Notes under the pieces: model-generated
Databases searched by the model: none
Told to the model about the DNA's origin: nothing
The model's input: only the letters and a program-made list of their open reading frames with translations
Shown: positions 1 to 8,983 of the stretch, piece by piece
Position numbering within the stretch: the stretch's first letter is position 1
Layout of the letters: every line of letters begins with the position of its first letter
Made by a program: the position numbers and the translations under genes
Origin: Armatimonadota bacterium
GTDB taxonomy: Bacteria; Armatimonadota; DTGP01; JAKQQT01
Assembly (NCBI GenBank): GCA_036504095.1
Contig: DASXVS010000026.1
Location: forward strand, 62,001 to 126,000
Reading direction: 5' to 3'
Length of the DNA: 64,000 nucleotides

Positions 1-1
1 C

Positions 2-388
2 CCGACCTTCAACGGGCCGGTTACCGTTTCCATCAAGTCTGGAACCGGCGCGAGCGGTGCAACCCTGCTCGGGACGACCACCGTGATGGCCGTGAACGGC
101 GTGGCCGTGTTCACCGACCTCGCCATCGACAAGATCGGGACAGGGTACGTCCTGACGTTCTCCAACCCGGTAATGGGAAGCGTGGACAGCAGCGCGTTTG
201 ACGTGCTGGTGGCAGGCTTCAACGCGGGCGACGTGGCGAAGGCTCTCCGGATTGCCGGAGGCTTGATCAACGCCAGCTCGGCCGATGCGGCGCGCCTCAA
301 TATCGAGGGCGCCAACCCCGGCAAGATCGATCTACTGGATGCGGTGCGCCTCGCGCGCAAGGTAGCGAACAAGGATCCGAACCCGTAG
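2..388 (+). CDS. C-terminal part of a secreted protein with a dockerin-like tail (5' end outside window)
   Basis: The reading frame is already open at base 2, so this is the 3' end of a longer gene. An internal ATG at 83 is unlikely to be the true start. The first 65 or so visible residues are beta-rich and Gly/Thr/Val-rich (SIKSGTGASG, MAVNGVAVFTDL), like an Ig-type or bacterial surface repeat. The last 55 residues (GDVAKALRIAGGL ... DLLDAVRLARKVANKDPNP) form two helical half-repeats with Asp/Asn-rich ends. They closely resemble the C-terminus of the beta-helix protein at 48004-49707, which also ends in PNP. I read this as a dockerin type I-like or cell-surface sorting domain. The function of the missing N-terminal part cannot be inferred. 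Confidence 0.8.
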   Translation, partial: PTFNGPVTVSIKSGTGASGATLLGTTTVMAVNGVAVFTDLAIDKIGTGYVLTFSNPVMGSVDSSAFDVLVAGFNAGDVAKALRIAGGLINASSADAARLNIEGANPGKIDLLDAVRLARKVANKDPNP

Positions 389-402
389 ACCGGACCAAGG
401 CT

Positions 403-447
403 GCGGGAGGCAGGTGGCGTACGCGCCACCTGCCTCCCGCGCTTTTT
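403..447 (+). terminator. Rho-independent terminator of the dockerin-tailed gene
   Basis: A perfect 17-bp GC-rich inverted repeat (403-419 with 424-440, four-base loop TACG) is followed by GCTTTTT. It lies 15 bases after the stop codon at 388. There is no A-run on its left side, so it should work only on plus-strand transcripts. Confidence 0.92.
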
Positions 448-466
448 GGTGTCACACTTCCCGCGA

Positions 467-1120
467 CTAACGGACGTTTCGTACCCTTGACAACGCCCGT
501 GTGAGAAGGGCTAACGGTATCAGCGCGATAACCCCCGCAGCCGGAATTGCCAGCAGAAGACGCACATCCCATATCCAGACGAGCACCGTCTGATCGCGCA
601 GCACCGGTGACCACCAGACAACCGCGCCCGCGCCAATGCATGCCCCGGCGACGGTCGCGATCACCGCGGCGAAGCCCCACCGGAACCCCAGAACGCATCC
701 GAGCGCGACGAGAGCGAAAACCACAATAACGCCGTAGAGCGCCGCCGAAATGGTGCCGACAACATCATGGTTGGATCCAAGCATCCAGCCCACTGCGCCG
801 GCCCCGAGCATCACGAGCGCTACCTGGCCCATCCATTTCCAGACCTGGCGCATATGCGGCTGCTCGCGCCCTACCGGCGCAAACGCAGCGATCCAGCGCA
901 CGGCATAAGACAGGACTCTGGTGATCCGGACGCTCCGCTCCAGGATGTATGGCGGCTTGTCCGCGCCGCCGGCGAGCAAACTGACGGTCGTGCCGAACAG
1001 GTAGTTGACGTTGTTCGAGAAGGCTGGCTCATCGGCGTCCAGAATCGTCTCTTTGCCGAAACCGATCAATGAGGCGTTCGCCTGCTGAATTGCTTTCATC
1101 TCGGGGGTCACCGGTCTCAT
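467..1120 (-). CDS. Small multi-pass membrane protein coupled to the patatin-like gene
   Basis: I do not recognise a family for this 217-residue protein. Its ATG (1118-1120) overlaps the patatin stop codon as ATGA, and AGGAGG sits just upstream inside the end of the patatin gene. The longer upstream extension of the frame is therefore rejected. Residues 1-85 are soluble (MRPVTPEMKAIQQANASL) and contain short hydrophobic patches. From about residue 95 onward there are four or five hydrophobic stretches (WMGQVALVMLGAGAVGWML, ALYGVIVVFALVALGCVL, FAAVIATVAGACIGAGAVVWW, LLLAIPAAGVIALIPLALL), so the protein probably sits in the inner membrane. Translational coupling suggests it works with the patatin, perhaps as its membrane anchor, but that is inference. 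Confidence 0.75.
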   Translation of the reverse strand: MRPVTPEMKAIQQANASLIGFGKETILDADEPAFSNNVNYLFGTTVSLLAGGADKPPYILERSVRITRVLSYAVRWIAAFAPVGREQPHMRQVWKWMGQVALVMLGAGAVGWMLGSNHDVVGTISAALYGVIVVFALVALGCVLGFRWGFAAVIATVAGACIGAGAVVWWSPVLRDQTVLVWIWDVRLLLAIPAAGVIALIPLALLTRALSRVRNVR

Positions 1121-3678
1121 TGGTTGCCTCCTTCCTCGGTCTCCAACGGTCTTGAACGATGGATGGCTCCGATATGGGGTTCGTACGCCGGCGCCGGCCC
1201 CGAACGATCGCCCACCCCGCTTCGTGCATTGCCCACCGCCCATTGTCGCGCGGCCCTTTTTCCCATCCGGCCGAGCCGTTCGTGGTACAGATCGGCTTCC
1301 TGTTTCAGAATCGCGTTCTGAGCGTCATAGAGCGCATCTTCGTAGTCCTGTTCGGACCAGCCAGTCCCCTCCCGCTCGGAATAAAGGCGCATGGTGCGCA
1401 GGAGAATCTCACAGGCGTCAAGGCGTCCCCAGATGTAATCATTTCTGCGCCATCGCTCCTCCAGAAAACCCTGCAGGTGGCCAAGGCCTTCGCCGGCCAG
1501 TTTTCGCGCGGCGGGAGTCTCGTCAACCAACTCATCGCAGGTTATCAGATACAGGTTATTGGTATCGTTTGGGCTGACGCGGACGAGGTCGATGGGCCTC
1601 TTCCCGCCGAGATCCGATATCGCACCCAACACGTACCTGACCGCGTCCACCTTGGTGAACCGGGTCTGTGAGGCCCATCGAATGACGGGCTCCAAGCCAC
1701 CGTCATCGTTGGAGCTCACGCCAAGCGGGCGGGTGTAGTTCAGGAGCGCCGTAACCTGGGCCGCGAACCCGTTGACTCCCGGTGCGGCCCCGCCGGCCAC
1801 ATCCAGACCGGACTCTCTGCGACCCCTCTCCGCCTCTTGAGCGATGGCCTCGAGCCAGCGGGCGAGCGCCGTCATTGGATTCGTGGTGGAGTCCGACATC
1901 AGGCGGGCTATAGCGCTGTTCTGGTCCGCTGCGGAGGTTGCGGTTGCCGGAACCTGTAAGAGAAGGCGGAACGCGAATTCCAGATCGTTCAGCATTTGAA
2001 CCGTCGCTGTCCGGAACCTGCTATGGAAGCGAACGAGCCTCGAGTGGTAACTCGGCCAGTCGGTCGTGCCGGCGTCGCGAGGGCGGTCTCCTCGGCCCCC
2101 CGAGCCCACCGGGGGCGCCGAAGACGGGTCGACCGCGGTGTAGAGGTAGTCGTTGAGCTTTTCGAGTTGGAGGTAGAGCGCATATTTGCGGCGCGTGATC
2201 GCCCTGTCAACGCCGCCCGGATCCTGTGACGGGCGCGGCCGGCCGAGTGAATCGTTGATCCGGTCAAGCCGCCTGCGCACCGCGCGGCGCCGAAGATCGT
2301 TCCAGCCCACCGCCTCCAGCGCGGCGAGCGCGGCAAGCGCCACCGGCGTCGGGTCCTGACCCGGTACTTTACCATTGCCGTGCCGATAGAAGATGCCGGC
2401 ATCACTCCCTGGGTTCAGGCGGAGGTGCAACGCGTTCCACGCTTCATTGATCGCGTGCCAACGCTGAATCAACGCGGGATCGTCGTCCAGCAGCACGGTT
2501 TCAACTCGCACCTGATTCAGGATGGTCGGAACTACGGCGTCGTGGTCTCGCCATGATCCATCCGCCAAAGCCGCGGGGTATCCGGCGGCATTCTCCATCT
2601 GCGTCGAAGAGTCGCGGAGCCACTGGCCGCCGAGTTGGCGCGTCAGTTCGTGGATTCCGCTCTCCTGTACCAACCTGCCAAACACTTTGCTCCGCCGGTT
2701 GAAATCGAGAAGATCGCGGATGGAGGGCCAGACGTTCCCCTTCACGCCCATGAAAGACACCGCCATCAGGACGTCCGCCAGCGCCGGCTCGCTTTCCCCG
2801 CCCGGATTCGCGTGGTCCACCGGTCGCCCGGGCGGATTCGGCTCGACGAACAGGATACAGCGGTGCGTGCGTACAAACGCGGGCTTGTCCCTGACAGCGT
2901 CAACCGCCCAATCCACCGGCTGGTTGTCCCACAGCCCTCCATCGACGTACCACACGCGGTCCTGTTCATCGAAGACAGGGCCGAACGCGCCCGGAAACGC
3001 CGCGCTGGCAAGCGTCGCCCTCGCGATCTGCGCCACCTTGCCGGGGTCGAGGAAGTCCTTCCCCGAAAACTCGATGACGTCGGAGCGCGTTTCCACGTCG
3101 ATCTGATGGCCGATCGCGTCGCGTGTGGTCTCGCAGTGCCCCGCCAGATGCGTTCGGCACAGGCGGATGCACAGATCGAGCCCCTTTCCGGGCGGCGACC
3201 CGCTGCCTGCCGCAACGTTGCGGTTGAGTTCATTTTCAAGGACATCCAAAAGGATCCGGCTGTCCATCAGGCCGTCCGGGGCGTCGCCCTTGCGGAATTT
3301 GAGCGCTTCCACGTCGAGCTGGATGAGAAGGATGTCGTGATATCGCACGAAATCGGTTCCGCCGGCGAGGCAGCTTGCCAGGAGAGTGGAATTGACGGCC
3401 CCGGCCGAAGCGCCCGTGAGGATGTCTACAACCGGCCGCATCGGGATCTTGGCGAGGCAGGCGTAATAGCCTTCGGAACCGGATTCCGTTGTGGTGCTGG
3501 AGCTCTCGCGACCGGCGCAATGCGCGTCCCAGGCCTTGGCCAGCCTGAACACCTCGTGAGTAACGCCCGCTTCATACAGGACGAGCGCAATGGCGCCGCT
3601 CATCGCCAACCCCATCCGTATTTCGCTGGTAACGTCCGACGATGGCCGCAAAGGTCCTGCTGTGGTATCGAGCATCAT
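1117..3678 (-). CDS. Large patatin-like phospholipase
   Basis: An 853-residue protein with an N-terminal patatin domain of about 330 residues. The nucleophile elbow GASAG (89-93, Ser91) and the DGG motif (Asp246) supply the Ser-Asp catalytic dyad, and ATLASAAFPGAFGPV is the usual helix before it. The oxyanion-loop region reads GLAMSGA rather than the common GGGxRG. Patatins hydrolyse acyl esters of phospholipids or other lipids. The remaining 500 residues are long, helical and rich in Arg/Leu, resembling the large bacterial patatin-related proteins rather than the short ones. There is no signal peptide, so it is probably cytoplasmic or peripheral on the membrane. The gene starts ATGATG with GGGAG just before it; either ATG is possible. 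It is coupled by ATGA to the downstream membrane protein. Confidence 0.88.
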   Translation of the reverse strand: MMLDTTAGPLRPSSDVTSEIRMGLAMSGAIALVLYEAGVTHEVFRLAKAWDAHCAGRESSSTTTESGSEGYYACLAKIPMRPVVDILTGASAGAVNSTLLASCLAGGTDFVRYHDILLIQLDVEALKFRKGDAPDGLMDSRILLDVLENELNRNVAAGSGSPPGKGLDLCIRLCRTHLAGHCETTRDAIGHQIDVETRSDVIEFSGKDFLDPGKVAQIARATLASAAFPGAFGPVFDEQDRVWYVDGGLWDNQPVDWAVDAVRDKPAFVRTHRCILFVEPNPPGRPVDHANPGGESEPALADVLMAVSFMGVKGNVWPSIRDLLDFNRRSKVFGRLVQESGIHELTRQLGGQWLRDSSTQMENAAGYPAALADGSWRDHDAVVPTILNQVRVETVLLDDDPALIQRWHAINEAWNALHLRLNPGSDAGIFYRHGNGKVPGQDPTPVALAALAALEAVGWNDLRRRAVRRRLDRINDSLGRPRPSQDPGGVDRAITRRKYALYLQLEKLNDYLYTAVDPSSAPPVGSGGRGDRPRDAGTTDWPSYHSRLVRFHSRFRTATVQMLNDLEFAFRLLLQVPATATSAADQNSAIARLMSDSTTNPMTALARWLEAIAQEAERGRRESGLDVAGGAAPGVNGFAAQVTALLNYTRPLGVSSNDDGGLEPVIRWASQTRFTKVDAVRYVLGAISDLGGKRPIDLVRVSPNDTNNLYLITCDELVDETPAARKLAGEGLGHLQGFLEERWRRNDYIWGRLDACEILLRTMRLYSEREGTGWSEQDYEDALYDAQNAILKQEADLYHERLGRMGKRAARQWAVGNARSGVGDRSGPAPAYEPHIGAIHRSRPLETEEGGNQ

Positions 3679-3768
3679 TCACTCCCGTGCTGGAGAACAT
3701 GTGGTTAGCTCGAATTGTATCACGCGCCGTACGGGAAGCGCTAGGACCACGCTCAACGAAGGTTCGGT

Positions 3769-5079
3769 TCAGGCGTCGATGATTTCGCGAACCAGAGGCC
3801 GCCGCACCGGCGGCGCATCCGAGATGGCGAATGCGGTCCGAAGCCTCTCGCGCGCGGATCCCGCCTCGCGGGCGGAGACGGAGTGGATGCGCGCGATAAC
3901 GTCTCCGGCGCGGACCTCTTCGCCCGGCTTCGCCAGCCTGTCGATGCCCACATCCGGGTGGATAGCGGAGTCTTTGGCCAGGCGGCCGCCGCCGAGATCG
4001 CGGACTATCTCGCCGACGATCCGCGCATCACACGCCGACACGAACCCGGACCGGTCGGCCTTCAGTTCCGTGGTTGACGGCGCTGAATGGTCGCGGGCCA
4101 GACGGGCGTTGAATGCGCTCAGATCCGCTCCCTGTCCGATCAGCATTTCGTCCCATTTGCGGCGGGGAGCGCCGGAATCAAGGCACTTCGCCGCCATCTG
4201 TACGCCGTCCGCATCGGAAGCCACCGTGCCCGTCTGCACCAGCAGCGACGCCGCGCACGCCAGAGTAAGCTCACGGAGATCGTCCGGCCCGTTGCCGTCG
4301 AGGCAGTCAACCGACTCCCGCACCTCGACGAAATTGCCTACCGCCCGTCCGATCGGGGTGCCCATATCCGTCCAGAGGGCTCTCGTGTTCACACCGCATT
4401 CGGCGCCCAAGGCGACCATCGCGCGAGCGAGTTTGAGGGAGGAGGCCTCATCCGAGATGGAAGCGGCGGCCCCGAACTTCACGTCCAGCACAAGCGCGTC
4501 CAACCCCTCCGCGAGTTTCTTGGACAGGATGGACGCCGTGATGAGATGCGTTGAGGGGACGGTTCCGGTCGCATCCCGCAAGGCGTAGATTCGTTTGTCG
4601 GCCGGCACCATTTCCTCCGTTTGGCCACAGATGACGCACCCGATCTCCTGTACCTGCTCGATGATCCGCTCAACCGACGGCAATGCGTTATAGCCGGGAA
4701 TGGTCTCCAGCTTATCGAGCGTACCGCCGGTGATGCCCAGGCCGCGGCCCGAAATCATCGGAACGCGGAACCCAAGGCACGCAAGCAACGGCGCAAGGGG
4801 CAGGCTGATCTTGTCCCCCACTCCGCCGGTAGAATGCTTGTCCACCACGGGACGGGGGTCTTCCGGGAAGGAGAGAACACGGCCGGATGTCCGCATCGCC
4901 ATCGTGAGCGATGCCGTTTCGGCCGTTGACAGTCCGCGGAAATACACGGCCATCAGGAAGGCCGCCATCTGGTAGTCGGGGATGCTTTCCGCCGTATAGG
5001 CGGCGATGAGCTCATGGATGCTCGCCGCTGTCAACTCGTGGCCGTCCCGCTTCGCTTCGATGAGGGGCAGGAAATTCAT
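3769..5079 (-). CDS. pdp: Pyrimidine-nucleoside (thymidine) phosphorylase
   Basis: A 436-residue enzyme that splits thymidine, deoxyuridine or uridine with phosphate into the free base and (deoxy)ribose-1-phosphate. The phosphate-binding segment KHSTGGVGDK lies at 81-90, and the family signature SGRGLGITGGTLDKLE at 110-125. The length matches the family (430-440). The chosen ATG (5077-5079) overlaps the cdd stop codon as ATGA; an extended reading that runs back through cdd is rejected. With cdd upstream it forms a pyrimidine salvage unit: cytidine is deaminated to uridine, then phosphorolysed. Whether the preferred substrate is uridine plus thymidine (Pdp) or thymidine alone (DeoA) cannot be told from the sequence. 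Confidence 0.95.
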   Translation of the reverse strand: MNFLPLIEAKRDGHELTAASIHELIAAYTAESIPDYQMAAFLMAVYFRGLSTAETASLTMAMRTSGRVLSFPEDPRPVVDKHSTGGVGDKISLPLAPLLACLGFRVPMISGRGLGITGGTLDKLETIPGYNALPSVERIIEQVQEIGCVICGQTEEMVPADKRIYALRDATGTVPSTHLITASILSKKLAEGLDALVLDVKFGAAASISDEASSLKLARAMVALGAECGVNTRALWTDMGTPIGRAVGNFVEVRESVDCLDGNGPDDLRELTLACAASLLVQTGTVASDADGVQMAAKCLDSGAPRRKWDEMLIGQGADLSAFNARLARDHSAPSTTELKADRSGFVSACDARIVGEIVRDLGGGRLAKDSAIHPDVGIDRLAKPGEEVRAGDVIARIHSVSAREAGSARERLRTAFAISDAPPVRRPLVREIIDA

Positions 5080-5501
5080 CGGTGCATCTGCTCCGGTCCG
5101 AACGGGTGGGTGTATAACTCCTCGAACGGGAGCGTCAGAATATCCCCCGCTGTGTTCGCCGCATAGACAGTGCAATGGGGACCAAATTCGGCGATCACCT
5201 GGCGGCAGAGGCCACACGGCGGCCAAGGTGACGGCGCGTCGGTAACGACCATCACCTCAACAATCTCGATAGTCCCAACGGCGCTGACGGCCGCCACGAT
5301 AGCGCTTCGTTCCGCGCAGATGGTCGCCCCGAACGAGGAGTTCTCGACGTTGCTGCCGGTGAACACGGAGCCGTCACTCAGTCGTATGGCGGCGCCCACA
5401 TGGCAGCGGCTATAGGGTGCATAGGAATTCCCTCGCGCCGTTGCGGCGCGCCGGTACAGATCCTGCACCCGGGGAGAGCTGGTTTGAGTGGTTTCTGACA
5501 T
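5076..5501 (-). CDS. cdd: Cytidine deaminase
   Basis: A 141-residue homotetrameric-type cytidine deaminase that converts cytidine or deoxycytidine to uridine or deoxyuridine. The zinc ligands and proton shuttle are all present: Cys62 and Glu64 in TICAERSA, and Cys96 and Cys99 in PPCGLCRQ. SGSN/VENSSFG at about 50-58 is the normal substrate loop. The gene starts 9 bases after the GH2 stop codon and is coupled by ATGA to the downstream phosphorylase gene, so all three are probably on one transcript. Confidence 0.96.
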   Translation of the reverse strand: MSETTQTSSPRVQDLYRRAATARGNSYAPYSRCHVGAAIRLSDGSVFTGSNVENSSFGATICAERSAIVAAVSAVGTIEIVEVMVVTDAPSPWPPCGLCRQVIAEFGPHCTVYAANTAGDILTLPFEELYTHPFGPEQMHR

Positions 5502-5510
5502 AGGTGTGTA

Positions 5511-8500
5511 TTACATGCTCGGTTTGGCTGCGTATTGTATGTAGTTGTCGAGGAGTTTTCGCGCGACGATGCCGCCGCCGTTCTGCGCGTTGAGATGGCT
5601 CACGATGTCCAGTGTCGACAGGACGATCCTGCCCTTGCCGAGCGGAATTTCGCAGACAGTGGTCGAAACCCGCGGCTCGTTGGTATTCACCGCGCCGGCA
5701 ATGGCCTGCTCCCCCTCCAGCATCAACCCATAGCGTTTCGAGGAGTACGCCGCCAGGTCTGCGTACTCCCAACCCAAGCCGGTGTTCACAGGCAAGCCCT
5801 TGAACAGAGGGTGCTGGCGCACAAACAGATTGCCGCCGAGCCATACGTCCCCGACGACCATTTTGCCGGTGTATTTCACCAGCCCGGCGTCGCTCAGCAC
5901 CCTGGCCCAACGCTCCGTGTCGTCCAGAAAGACCGCGGTGGTCCCGTCCTCACGCACTCGCTTGAGGATATCGTCAACGCGGCGCTGTTCATGCGCGACG
6001 GCGGTCGGGGTTGACCATGACAGAGTCATCTCGGCGCCACCGCCTTCCTGGAAATACTCCAATTTGATGCTGTACGCGTGGCCCGCTTCCAGGTGAACCG
6101 GAATCGCCTTCTTCAACTCGGGGGCGTGCACGATCCAGTCGTCGATTACCAGTTGGCCGTCTACCCAGAGGCGCGCTCCGTCATCGGAACGTGTGCCGAA
6201 TGTGTAATCGCCGGTTTCAGGCGGTGTGACGGTTCCCGTCCAGCGAACGCTGAAATTCTCCCCGCCCATTCCGTCCGCGGGAGGGCCACCCCACACGAAA
6301 GCCACACCTGGGTCAACGCGTGTGGCCGCGAGGGTTTTCAGATCACGGTCACTGAAATACTCGCCCAGCAATCCCGATCGGCCGTCAGTCGCGTGGAGCG
6401 CATCAGCCGGGATCGCGTTGCTCTTGTCCGGATCGGCGTCGCCAATGAGGATGTAGTCTAGTTTACCGAGTCCCTCTGAGTACTTCGGCAGTGTGGTACC
6501 CTTGGTGGATGCGATGTTGGCGGCGATCCGCCCGTCAAGTTCCAGCACCGCGCCGCTCGCCGGTACGGGCGCCGATTTCCAGTCCAGGGCCAGGATTTCA
6601 TCGTCGCCTTCGGCACGCACAATGCCTTTTGCATCCTGTAGTTGAGCGTGAACGGTGTACCTGCCGGCGGACGCCGGAAGGTGGAACTCTACGTTCGTCA
6701 CCAACGGTTGGCCGTATACATCGCCGCCCCGAACCTTCGCCGGCAGGCCGCGAAGGAACTGCGTCACTCCGCCAGGGCCGGTGAGCCACACGCGCAGTTC
6801 GTACTTCCCCCGCAGGTTCACTTCGTTCACCAGATGGAAGTCCACCGTCACGGTGTCGCCCGCATCGACCACCTTGTTCCGCACCTTCACCGCCACGTAC
6901 ACGGGACGGTTATAGCGGGCAATCAAATCCACGGGGCCCTTCGGGTTCCGCCAACAGTCCACGATGCCGGAGTGGTTTTCGTATATCTCGGATTCCCACC
7001 CGTTGACCGCGAAACCGTCCGATACGTTGGCCATTCGCACCGTTTCGATGGTGCGGCCATGGTAGTAGTACTGCGTTCGCGCCATGCCCAGCGTGAGGGA
7101 GTCGACGGTCGGGAAGTACTTCCGCAGCCCCTTGTTGTCGAGGTAGTCGGCGTAAGCCTGGTACCACTTGCGGTATTCGGCGCCATCCCAGCCGTCCTTC
7201 CCGGTCCGCGTGAGTTCGCTGTTGATAACGTCTAGGCGGGGCGGCGTGGAAATTGAGCCTTCTTCACCCCAGTACACGGTTTCCCGCGTGTTGGTTGTGT
7301 AGTTGTAATGGTCGGTCGGGCCTTTGTAGAACTCGCTGAGGTAGTTGCCGGGACCTTCCGCATTGTGATGATCGAACCAACCGGTGATGTGCGGCTTGCT
7401 ATCGTATGGGAGCATATGGAGCTTGCAGGGGTCGGTCTCGCTCTGCGACGAACCTGATGTGAACGTGATGATGCGTGTCGGGTCGATAGCGTGAGCGTCA
7501 GCCATGTCCTTCCCCTGATGCGGCAGTGGCGGCCTGGCTTCCTCGTTGATCATGTCGTATATGACCATACTCGGGTGATTTCGGTCCCGTTTGACCATTC
7601 GCAGCAGCTTCTCACGCGCCCACCGGAACGCGAACGCGTCGCCTCCGCCCGATACATATCCGCCGGGCTCCTCATATTGAAGCAAGCCCAACTCATCGGC
7701 GTAATCCATCACGATGGGCGGGCCGATGCAACGGTGGAAGTTCAGCATGTTCAGGCCGAGCTTCTTGGCGGTCAATATCTGCTTGCGCGCGAGTTCGGGC
7801 GTCGGGTAGAGGCCCGTCACCGGCCAGAAGCCCCACGAAATGGCCGTGCGCAGCACGATCCGCTTGCCGTTCAGGCGAAACACGGCGTTCTTGCCGACAC
7901 CGTCTTGTCCGAACCAACGGAAACCGAACCGCTGCGAAACGGAGTCGATAACGCGGTTGCCAACGAGGATTTCGGCGTCGCAGAAGTACAGGTTCGGGTG
8001 GTCCAGATCCCATAGCTTGGCCGAACGAACGGTCAGGTCATGGGTCAGCCTGTTCTCGCCCGGCTTCAACTGCACTCCCTGGACGTTCTCTGTCTGAACG
8101 ACGCGGCCCGTTTTCGCGTCGCGAATCCGAACCTGGACGCTGCCGTGAACGGCGATGGGCTTTCCGTTCTGTAGCGTGAGATCGACGCCTATCGACCGCA
8201 TCGACGGCTTATTGCGCACGTAAATGTTCTCGATGTGGACCGGATCGGTAACGGTGACGCGAACGGGTCCGCTGATTCCGCCGAAGCCATGGCTGATCGG
8301 CATTGTATAGCGTCCCCAACTGTCGGCCAGCGGATCATACCAGGTGAAGTTGCCGCCATGGTCGGTGATGCGAACAGCCAGTCGATTTGCCTTGCCGCGC
8401 GCGAGTTTTCCCGTAACATCGACGTCGAACGGGGTGTTGCCGATGAGATCATACCCCACCAGTTCGCCGTTCAGGAACACTTCTGCGCGCTGCCGGACGG

Positions 8501-8864
8501 ATGCAAAATGGAGGGTTACGCGGCGGCCGGGCTGTTGCGCCTGCAGGGTGAAATCCGTCCACCACCAGGAAACGCCCGTGTAGTCTCGGCCCAGGCGGTC
8601 CTGCCAGTATTCCTCCACGGTCCCGGGCACGGACACCCGCTCTCCCCCGGCGACCATGGCTTCCCACCCCCCGGTTGGCAGGTTCACCGGCAGCGACTTG
8701 ACGTCGACGGGCGGAAGGTATAGCGTGTCGTTCTGCCATTCCGCCTTTGTGTCGAGCCACAAGGACCATCTGGCTCCCGACAGATCCTTCTCAACGCGCT
8801 GGGCGTGGCTGGGCATCGCGCACAGCACCAACGCGGCCGCTGCAGCAATCAGGCATGCATTCAT
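5511..8864 (-). CDS. Secreted GH2-family glycosidase with PA14 domain
   Basis: A 1117-residue exported enzyme. Residues 1-21 are a signal peptide ending SHAQ. The chosen ATG at 8864 is preceded by AAGGG and begins this signal peptide; an in-frame ATG farther upstream lacks one. Residues 80-210 form the GH2 sugar-binding jelly roll (HFASVRQRAEVFLNGELVG), followed by an Ig-like domain. A TIM barrel from about 320 carries NHPSMVIYDMINEE, with Glu441 as the likely acid/base. Glu534 or Glu535 in YWGEEG is the candidate nucleophile. A PA14 carbohydrate-binding domain follows at about 831-952 (GLLGEYFSDRDL, RSDDGARLWVDG). The C-terminal 160 residues look like a glutamine-amidotransferase-like or beta-galactosidase trimerisation-type fold. 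Beta-galactosidase, beta-glucuronidase or beta-mannosidase activity is possible. Confidence 0.9.
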   Translation of the reverse strand: MNACLIAAAAALVLCAMPSHAQRVEKDLSGARWSLWLDTKAEWQNDTLYLPPVDVKSLPVNLPTGGWEAMVAGGERVSVPGTVEEYWQDRLGRDYTGVSWWWTDFTLQAQQPGRRVTLHFASVRQRAEVFLNGELVGYDLIGNTPFDVDVTGKLARGKANRLAVRITDHGGNFTWYDPLADSWGRYTMPISHGFGGISGPVRVTVTDPVHIENIYVRNKPSMRSIGVDLTLQNGKPIAVHGSVQVRIRDAKTGRVVQTENVQGVQLKPGENRLTHDLTVRSAKLWDLDHPNLYFCDAEILVGNRVIDSVSQRFGFRWFGQDGVGKNAVFRLNGKRIVLRTAISWGFWPVTGLYPTPELARKQILTAKKLGLNMLNFHRCIGPPIVMDYADELGLLQYEEPGGYVSGGGDAFAFRWAREKLLRMVKRDRNHPSMVIYDMINEEARPPLPHQGKDMADAHAIDPTRIITFTSGSSQSETDPCKLHMLPYDSKPHITGWFDHHNAEGPGNYLSEFYKGPTDHYNYTTNTRETVYWGEEGSISTPPRLDVINSELTRTGKDGWDGAEYRKWYQAYADYLDNKGLRKYFPTVDSLTLGMARTQYYYHGRTIETVRMANVSDGFAVNGWESEIYENHSGIVDCWRNPKGPVDLIARYNRPVYVAVKVRNKVVDAGDTVTVDFHLVNEVNLRGKYELRVWLTGPGGVTQFLRGLPAKVRGGDVYGQPLVTNVEFHLPASAGRYTVHAQLQDAKGIVRAEGDDEILALDWKSAPVPASGAVLELDGRIAANIASTKGTTLPKYSEGLGKLDYILIGDADPDKSNAIPADALHATDGRSGLLGEYFSDRDLKTLAATRVDPGVAFVWGGPPADGMGGENFSVRWTGTVTPPETGDYTFGTRSDDGARLWVDGQLVIDDWIVHAPELKKAIPVHLEAGHAYSIKLEYFQEGGGAEMTLSWSTPTAVAHEQRRVDDILKRVREDGTTAVFLDDTERWARVLSDAGLVKYTGKMVVGDVWLGGNLFVRQHPLFKGLPVNTGLGWEYADLAAYSSKRYGLMLEGEQAIAGAVNTNEPRVSTTVCEIPLGKGRIVLSTLDIVSHLNAQNGGGIVARKLLDNYIQYAAKPSM

Positions 8865-8983
8865 GGTTTGACCCTTCCCTATCCGCAGTTTGGATGTTGA
8901 ATCGCCAAGTGTCAATCCTGTGCTTGAACGGCGCTTGTGCTGTTCACCTGACTCCGCCATTTCACGCACCTGGGAGGAATATC
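8865..8983. promoter_or_regulatory. Divergent promoter region between GH2 and GH78 genes
   Basis: This 119-bp gap separates two genes transcribed away from each other, so it must hold both promoters. The rhamnosidase has a strong ribosome site (GGGAGGAA, 8972-8979) before ATG 8984, and the GH2 gene has AAGGG before its ATG. I could not pick convincing -35/-10 pairs or a clear operator dyad by eye. Confidence 0.5.
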
